In this document: piece by piece, positions 59,343 to 64,000 of the stretch
Layout of the letters: each line of letters begins with the position of its first letter
Numbering within the stretch: position 1 is the first letter of the stretch
From: Flavobacteriales bacterium
GTDB taxonomy: Bacteria; Bacteroidota; Bacteroidia; Flavobacteriales; UBA1820
Length of the DNA stretch: 64,000 nt
Assembly (NCBI GenBank): GCA_003150615.1
Contig: QALN01000006.1
Location: forward strand, 1 to 64,000
Reading direction: 5' to 3'
Notes under the pieces: model-generated
The model's database searches: none
What the model saw: only the letters and a program-made list of their open reading frames with translations
What the model was told of the DNA's origin: nothing
Position numbers and translations under genes: made by a program

Positions 59343-62153
59343 ATGTCTTCATCGTTCATAAGTAAAATAGCGGACACTATACTGTCTTCGGGCCGTGACA
59401 CGAAAGACATACGCCTGGTCGTGCCCGGCCGGCGCGCTTCGCTGTTCATAAAGAAAGAACTCTCGTCGCGCATATGCGGCGGCATATGGTTGCCGCAGAT
59501 ACTCACTATCGAAGATCTGGCCGTTGCTATCTCCAATACCGACAAGATAGAAAACATACCTCTGCTGTTTGAATTTTACGAAGTATATTCTTCGGTGGTC
59601 AGGGATGTGGAAAAACGCGATACGTTCGAGGTGTTCGCGCGTTGGGCGCAGACGCTCCTGTCGGACTTCAGCGAAATAGACCGTTATATGTTGCCGGCAG
59701 ACGACGTTTTCGCTACGCTCAGGGATGTAGAACGAATAGAAGACTGGGACCCGTCCGCCGAACCTTCGCCGATGATGAAAAGTCATAGCAGTTTCTGGGG
59801 ATTGGCCGAAAAACTGTACCGTGGGCTTCACGAAAGGCTTCTTTCGTTGGGCAAGGGATATCAGGGCATGATATTCCGCCGTGCGGCGGAAAACATATCG
59901 ATGAGCGCCTCGCGCAATGCCGACTCCAACTTGTGGATATTCGCCGGACTGAACGCCATGAGCGAGGCCGAAAAAACCATAGCCCGTTACTTTGTGAAGG
60001 AAAAAGGGGCTTTGATGCTGTACGATGCGGACAGTTATTACATGGACAGTCCGTCGCATCCGGCCGGCATTTTCCTGCGGCGGTTGAAAAAAGACCCTGT
60101 GCTTGGCCGGGATTTTTCTTGGATACAGGACGGGCTTTCGGAGCGCAAGACGTTCCGCATGTTAGGTGTGCCGAAACAGGCCGGACAGGCTAAGACGGCG
60201 GCGAAGGTTCTTTCCGATATGCTTGCCGCAGGTGGCGGGACGGAGGATACGGCGTTGGTACTCGCCGACGAAAGCCTGCTAGTGCCGATGTTGTCCAATC
60301 TGCCTGAGGCGCTCGGGGCGGTGAATGTCACGATGGGCTACCCCGTGTCCGGCCTGCCGGCTTCGGGATTGGCCGAAGCCCTTATCAGCCTGCATTCTAC
60401 TCCCGAAAGGCTCGGCCTGAAAGGTTTTTACCACAAGGACGTGACCGCCGTACTGGGACACGGAATATGTCAGGGATGGTTGTCGGAAGGAGGGAAAAAT
60501 TATGCCCGCGTATTGTGCAGCCGCATAACTGATGAGGGAGCTGTGGATTTCATAATATCCGATGTCCCGGAAGATTTTCCAGAAGGGATAAAATCCAAAT
60601 TATCGTTGTTATTCGGCCGAAGGCTGTCCGATCCCAGGGAGTTATGCCTCCGGATAGTGGAAACGATAGACGCTCTGCGAGCGGCCGATTCGGGTACGGA
60701 CGATCTTACGCGCGAATACCTGTTCAAATTGTCTGGGATATTCTCGGATTTGGGGCGGTATATGGAACGCGCGCCGTATATAGAATCCATGACGGCGTTT
60801 TCAGGCTTTTTCCGTCAGTTGGCCTCGTCCGAAAAAATATCGTTTTACGGGGAACCTCTCGAGGGACTGCAACTTATGGGCCTGCTGGAAACCCGTCTTC
60901 TGGATTTTAAAAATCTGGTGATAACGGGAGTGAACGAAGGTGTGCTTCCGGCCGGCAGGAGCGACAATTCGTTCATCCCGTACGACGTGAAACGCCATTT
61001 TTCCCTGCCTACGTACAGCGAGAAGGATGCCGTGTATTCGTACCATTTTTTCCGCCTGCTGCAAAGGGCCGAAAACATAACCGTGGTTTACAATACTGAC
61101 GAGGGGGCTATGGGCCAGCAGGAGCCGAGCCGTTTTCTGCTTCAGGTAAAACACGATTTCCGTGACAAATGGCACATAACGGACTCAGGCGCTTCTTTTT
61201 TGCCTTCAGCCCCGGCGGAGCGTATTACGGAGGTAAGGAAAACGCCGTTCGCGCTGGAGCGCATCCGAGGGATACTGTCGAAAGGGCTTTCCCCGTCGAC
61301 ACTTAATATGTACATGTGCAATCCTATGGAGTTTTACTACCGTAAGGTGTTGGGCGTGGGCGAGCCGGAGGATATCGAGGAAACGGCTGCGGCCAATACT
61401 ATGGGAACGGTCATACACGATACCCTGCGCCGCCTGTACGAGCCTGTAAAAGGCCGTGAGATTACCGTGGAGGCGATAGGAGAAATGCTGAAGATCTCCG
61501 ATACCGTAGCCAAAGAGGTATTCGACGCGCAAATGAAAGGACGAAACCGGACTACGGGACGTAATTATCTTATCTTTCAGGCCGTAAAGCGTATAACTTC
61601 CAATTTTCTCAGGAGCGAACTCAAGTCGGTCGCCGCAGGAAGGAGCATAGTGGTGCGGGAACTGGAATGCCCGCTGGAGTGCGGTTTTACTCTTTCCGAC
61701 GGGACGGAAGTAAAACTTAAAGGCCAAGGTGACCGTATAGATACTTTCGACGGTATGCTGCGCATAGCCGATTATAAGACAGGCCGGGTAGAGGCCGGAG
61801 AGTTGAGACTGAAAGATGCGGACGTTATGATCCCCTCGCACATAGGACCGGACGGCGAGCCGATGCTTTTCGAACGTCCTAAAGCTCTTCAGGTATTGTT
61901 TTATGCTTATATGTACAGCCGTATGCGGCCGGATATGCCTGAGGAATTTTCCAGCGGGGTGATATCGCTGCGCAACACTTCTGCCGGTTTTATGCCGTTG
62001 GGATTTGAGACCGAAAAAGCCCGCACGTACCGTAGTGTGCTGACACGTCGGGATTTGGATGATTTTGCCGCTGTTCTTGACAGGGCAATATCGGAAATGC
62101 TCTCGCCTGATGTGCCGTTCAGGGAACTTGGCCCTGTGTATTACGACATCTGA
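59343..62153 (+). CDS. AddB-like PD-(D/E)XK nuclease family protein
   Basis: A 936-residue protein. The N-terminal part (to about 600) is helicase-like but with a degenerate Walker A (VVPGRRASLF rather than GxxGxGKT), and the C-terminal third holds a RecB-type nuclease: MYMCNPMEFYYRKVLGV, GTVIHDTLRRLYEPV and the catalytic motif DGMLRIADYKTGRVEAG. This fits Bacteroidota AddB, the nuclease and Chi-scanning partner of AddA in double-strand break repair. The four-cysteine iron-sulfur cluster of Bacillus AddB is not visible. The partner addA is not next to it in this window. Confidence 0.87.
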   Translation: MSSSFISKIADTILSSGRDTKDIRLVVPGRRASLFIKKELSSRICGGIWLPQILTIEDLAVAISNTDKIENIPLLFEFYEVYSSVVRDVEKRDTFEVFARWAQTLLSDFSEIDRYMLPADDVFATLRDVERIEDWDPSAEPSPMMKSHSSFWGLAEKLYRGLHERLLSLGKGYQGMIFRRAAENISMSASRNADSNLWIFAGLNAMSEAEKTIARYFVKEKGALMLYDADSYYMDSPSHPAGIFLRRLKKDPVLGRDFSWIQDGLSERKTFRMLGVPKQAGQAKTAAKVLSDMLAAGGGTEDTALVLADESLLVPMLSNLPEALGAVNVTMGYPVSGLPASGLAEALISLHSTPERLGLKGFYHKDVTAVLGHGICQGWLSEGGKNYARVLCSRITDEGAVDFIISDVPEDFPEGIKSKLSLLFGRRLSDPRELCLRIVETIDALRAADSGTDDLTREYLFKLSGIFSDLGRYMERAPYIESMTAFSGFFRQLASSEKISFYGEPLEGLQLMGLLETRLLDFKNLVITGVNEGVLPAGRSDNSFIPYDVKRHFSLPTYSEKDAVYSYHFFRLLQRAENITVVYNTDEGAMGQQEPSRFLLQVKHDFRDKWHITDSGASFLPSAPAERITEVRKTPFALERIRGILSKGLSPSTLNMYMCNPMEFYYRKVLGVGEPEDIEETAAANTMGTVIHDTLRRLYEPVKGREITVEAIGEMLKISDTVAKEVFDAQMKGRNRTTGRNYLIFQAVKRITSNFLRSELKSVAAGRSIVVRELECPLECGFTLSDGTEVKLKGQGDRIDTFDGMLRIADYKTGRVEAGELRLKDADVMIPSHIGPDGEPMLFERPKALQVLFYAYMYSRMRPDMPEEFSSGVISLRNTSAGFMPLGFETEKARTYRSVLTRRDLDDFAAVLDRAISEMLSPDVPFRELGPVYYDI

Positions 62154-62199
62154 CGGGTAAACGGCTTAGAATGTCCGGCCGCATACGGTGTGCGGAGGT

Positions 62200-62856
62200 T
62201 TAGAAACCGAGGTCTTCGTCTATTAAAATTATTTTTATACGGCCTTCGGGGCGGGATTTTTCCGTCACAGTCCATATGTTGCATATTCTGTCCGGAGAGT
62301 TGCAATCATGGCACCGGCCGGTCTTAAGGCACGGTGTGGACAGATGCGGGAAACGCTTTATGTTCATCAGCGCGGCGTGGTTTTTTACCCTGTCCACGGC
62401 TTCTTTCAGCGTGTGCGTTATTTTGTTGCGTCCAGTTATCACTACTACCGAACGCGGGCCGAAAGCCATAGCCGCTACTCGGTTGCCTATGCCGTCGAGA
62501 TTTACCAGACGCCCGTCTGCCGTCAGGGCGTTAGTGCCCGTTACGAAAAGGTCGCAAAGGAGCGCGCGCCGGCGGTTTTCTATCTTTTCTTCCTTTGAAA
62601 GGTTTTCTCCTGAGGTGACTATGACCGGGATTGCGCTTTGTGCCTTCAGAGCCGGTATTATGCCTGTCTGTTCGGCTGTTGCCGAGCCGCCCCATGATAT
62701 GGATGCGGGTTTTTCGCGTTCCACGATCGAAAGGAAAATGTCCCGCGCGTGATTCCTGTCGTGCGCTATGAATGTTTCAAATCCGGATTTGCAGAGAGCG
62801 GCGGCGGTTGAGGTAAGGAGTTTGTTTACGGGGTGAATCTTCGTTTCTGTTGCCAT
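62200..62856 (-). CDS. LUD-domain (LutC/YkgG-like) protein
   Basis: A 218-residue protein of the LUD family, with the domain phrase ISWGGSATAEQTGIIPAL in the middle and a Cys-rich end (CLKTGRCHDCNSPDRICNIWTV) typical of stand-alone Bacteroidota members. Related to the lactate-utilization protein LutC, with no catalytic residues known. The start was placed at 62856 (MATETKIHP) since the longer upstream frame overlaps the DUF2461 gene. It starts 5 bases after the DUF2461 stop, so it is coupled to that gene and to apbE. Confidence 0.9.
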   Translation of the reverse strand: MATETKIHPVNKLLTSTAAALCKSGFETFIAHDRNHARDIFLSIVEREKPASISWGGSATAEQTGIIPALKAQSAIPVIVTSGENLSKEEKIENRRRALLCDLFVTGTNALTADGRLVNLDGIGNRVAAMAFGPRSVVVITGRNKITHTLKEAVDRVKNHAALMNIKRFPHLSTPCLKTGRCHDCNSPDRICNIWTVTEKSRPEGRIKIILIDEDLGF

Positions 62857-62861
62857 TGTCG

Positions 62862-63563
62862 TCAGTGGATTATGCTGCGGTAGGACAAACCGGTTTGCGG
62901 CAGCGTCTGGTCTATGGTGAAATTCAGGAAACGGTTCAGGGGCATAAGCGCGCGGAATGCGTCCATTGTTCTCTCTGCCAGTACGCGGCCTTTGAACGCC
63001 GAGTCCGGGATGGGACATATGGCGTCGTAGTGCCTGTGTTTGAGCAGTTCGATGTCCGGGAAATCCTGCGGGAAGCCCTGCGGCGCTTTTTTCAGTTTGT
63101 TTTCCTGCGACAGCGTGTAGCGGTCTTTAAATTCCGGAGCGTCTATTATCGAGCGGAATTCGTCGATATTTTCATAGATGTCGCGCCGTACGGCTTTTAG
63201 GATTTCAGGTTCCGGACAGTAGAGCCCTCCGCCCCACAACGAGCCTTCCGCCGGCGATATATGTATGTAATATCCTGCGTAGGGGCTTTTTTTGCCGTGC
63301 CGGTTTATGTATGCGCCGAAATGGTTTTTGTACGGAGTCTTGTCCGCAGAGAAACGCGTGTCGCGGTATATGCGGTATGTGCAGTCGGATAGCGTCACGT
63401 GTCCTATGCCGGGATCCATTTCCTGTACCATAGGTATCAGTTCTTCCACGAACGATTCGAATTCTTCTTTTGCGTCGAGGTATTTTCCTTTGTTGTCCTC
63501 AAACCATTCGCGGTTGTTGTTCTTTGCCAGGGAAGAGAGGAAAGATGTGGTTGTTTCGAGCAT
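62862..63563 (-). CDS. DUF2461 family protein
   Basis: A 233-residue cytoplasmic protein. The family pattern is LAKNNNREWFEDNKGKYLDAKEEFESFVEELIP at the start, then YRIYRDTRFSADKTPYKNHFGAYINRHGKK and YYIHISPAEGSLWGGGLYCPEPE. Domain function is unknown; these are widespread in bacteria. It is flanked closely by apbE (4 bases) and the LUD gene (5 bases), suggesting one transcript. Confidence 0.93.
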   Translation of the reverse strand: MLETTTSFLSSLAKNNNREWFEDNKGKYLDAKEEFESFVEELIPMVQEMDPGIGHVTLSDCTYRIYRDTRFSADKTPYKNHFGAYINRHGKKSPYAGYYIHISPAEGSLWGGGLYCPEPEILKAVRRDIYENIDEFRSIIDAPEFKDRYTLSQENKLKKAPQGFPQDFPDIELLKHRHYDAICPIPDSAFKGRVLAERTMDAFRALMPLNRFLNFTIDQTLPQTGLSYRSIIH

Positions 63564-63567
63564 GTCT

Positions 63568-64000
63568 TTATTTTTTTATTTCTTTCAATACGGATTTAAG
63601 TCCGTGGCTTACGTATGTATGCGTATGGCCTTCGGTGTCGGTATAGACCAGAAACGCTCCCAGTTCGGGATGGTTTTCCAGTATGCCGAGCGATGCGGCG
63701 TAACCGGCCGATACCATGGCCGTTGCGTAGCCGTCGGCTGTGGCGCAGTCCGGTGCGGTGACCGTAGCAGATAGTACGTCGGAAGGGGAGGCCAGTCCGC
63801 ACCGGGGGTTTATGGTGTGTACCGTACGCCGTCCCGTGCTGTCGGTGCGGTATTTGCGGTAGTTGCCCGATGTGGCCACTGACATGTCGCGCATTTCCAT
63901 GACGGCATTCTGTATGCGTGAGGAGGATGAAAGCAACGGGTCTTCTATCCCGACGAGCCAAGGCGTTCCGTCCGGTTTTACGCCACGGCAGCGTATCTCT
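63568..64000 (-). CDS. apbE: FAD:protein FMN transferase, C-terminal part (partial)
   Basis: The C-terminal 143 residues or so of an ApbE enzyme; the gene runs off the right edge. Visible are VGIEDP, VATSGNYRKYR, HTINPRCG and SATVTAPDCATADGYATAM, the metal and flavin-binding blocks. It transfers FMN from FAD onto threonine residues of RnfG/NqrC-type proteins in the periplasm. It is cotranscribed with DUF2461 and the LUD gene. The signal peptide or lipobox cannot be seen because the 5' part is outside the window. Confidence 0.9.
   Translation of the reverse strand, partial: EIRCRGVKPDGTPWLVGIEDPLLSSSSRIQNAVMEMRDMSVATSGNYRKYRTDSTGRRTVHTINPRCGLASPSDVLSATVTAPDCATADGYATAMVSAGYAASLGILENHPELGAFLVYTDTEGHTHTYVSHGLKSVLKEIKK

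Noticed and set aside
1..64000. CRISPR arrays, tRNA and rRNA genes, insertion sequences, prophage genes
   Set aside because: No regularly spaced repeats, no tRNA T-loop consensus, and no transposase or integrase signature was seen in any frame I read.

Overview
The window reads as chromosomal DNA of a Bacteroidota bacterium, most likely order Bacteroidales, and a Rikenellaceae/Alistipes-like gut lineage is plausible from its moderate base composition (inference). Support comes from gene content: a Rho factor with a long Gln/Pro-rich insert, an Hc1/histone-H1-like small protein, NusB with a long extension, a DUF2723 protein, an outer-membrane barrel paired with a TPR protein, a Ser-type sulfatase beside an anaerobic maturase, and many SusD-era style lipoprotein signals. 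Starts are rarely preceded by Shine-Dalgarno sequences. Many genes instead carry a TAnnTTTG element, the -7 box of the Bacteroides-type sigma factor, a few tens of bases upstream. No rRNA, tRNA, CRISPR array, insertion sequence or prophage was seen.

Layout. 1-5705: a minus-strand TPR / beta-barrel / truA operon. 5829-10850: minus-strand DUF2723 membrane protein, NodB deacetylase, HAD phosphatase and H1-like protein. 11062-12844: a stand-alone winged-helix regulator and dinB. 12963-13763: rplU-rpmA. 13850-19477: a secreted 927-residue protein, an acyl-CoA synthetase and an OmpA-type lipoprotein. 19645-21657: an AT-richer island with a lipoprotein whose reading frame is broken by a G9 tract, followed by two paralogous six-helix membrane proteins. 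21766-24349: a threonine operon (thrB-thrC) preceded by a promoter, a Thr/Ile-rich leader peptide and a hairpin, which looks like translational attenuation. 24424-26137: a membrane acyltransferase and two tiny two-helix proteins. 26160-28340: two lipoproteins. 28369-32571: rho, an orphan NarL-type regulator, pyrH and frr. 32630-37529: SIMPL protein, TolC-type channel, efflux adaptor, aroK and fabG on the minus strand. 37647-42324: an rRNA/tRNA methyltransferase, a flavodoxin-ferredoxin, and the divergent sulfatase maturase/sulfatase pair. 42586-46422: TonB-type protein, tatD, lemA and two TPM-domain proteins. 46694-50345: nitroreductase, mazG, yajC, DUF1573 lipoprotein, nusB. 50400-52709: an unexplained conserved-looking stretch, SUI1-type factor, nucleoside phosphorylase, trmD. 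52719-57166: aspA, a Crp-like regulator, an acyltransferase-3 protein, a PepSY-like protein and a 30-bp perfect hairpin. 57169-64000: CWC zinc protein, RluB-type synthase, small outer-membrane protein, AddB-like nuclease, LUD protein, DUF2461 protein and the end of apbE.

Most of the window is ordinary core genome: RNA modification, translation, threonine, shikimate and fatty-acid synthesis, nucleotide kinase and DNA repair. The parts that most merit a second look are the phase-variable-looking lipoprotein with its repeat-built membrane partners (19645-21585), the threonine leader (21766-22031), and the stretch at 50400-50741 that is open on both strands and resembles neither a normal gene nor a known RNA that I can name.
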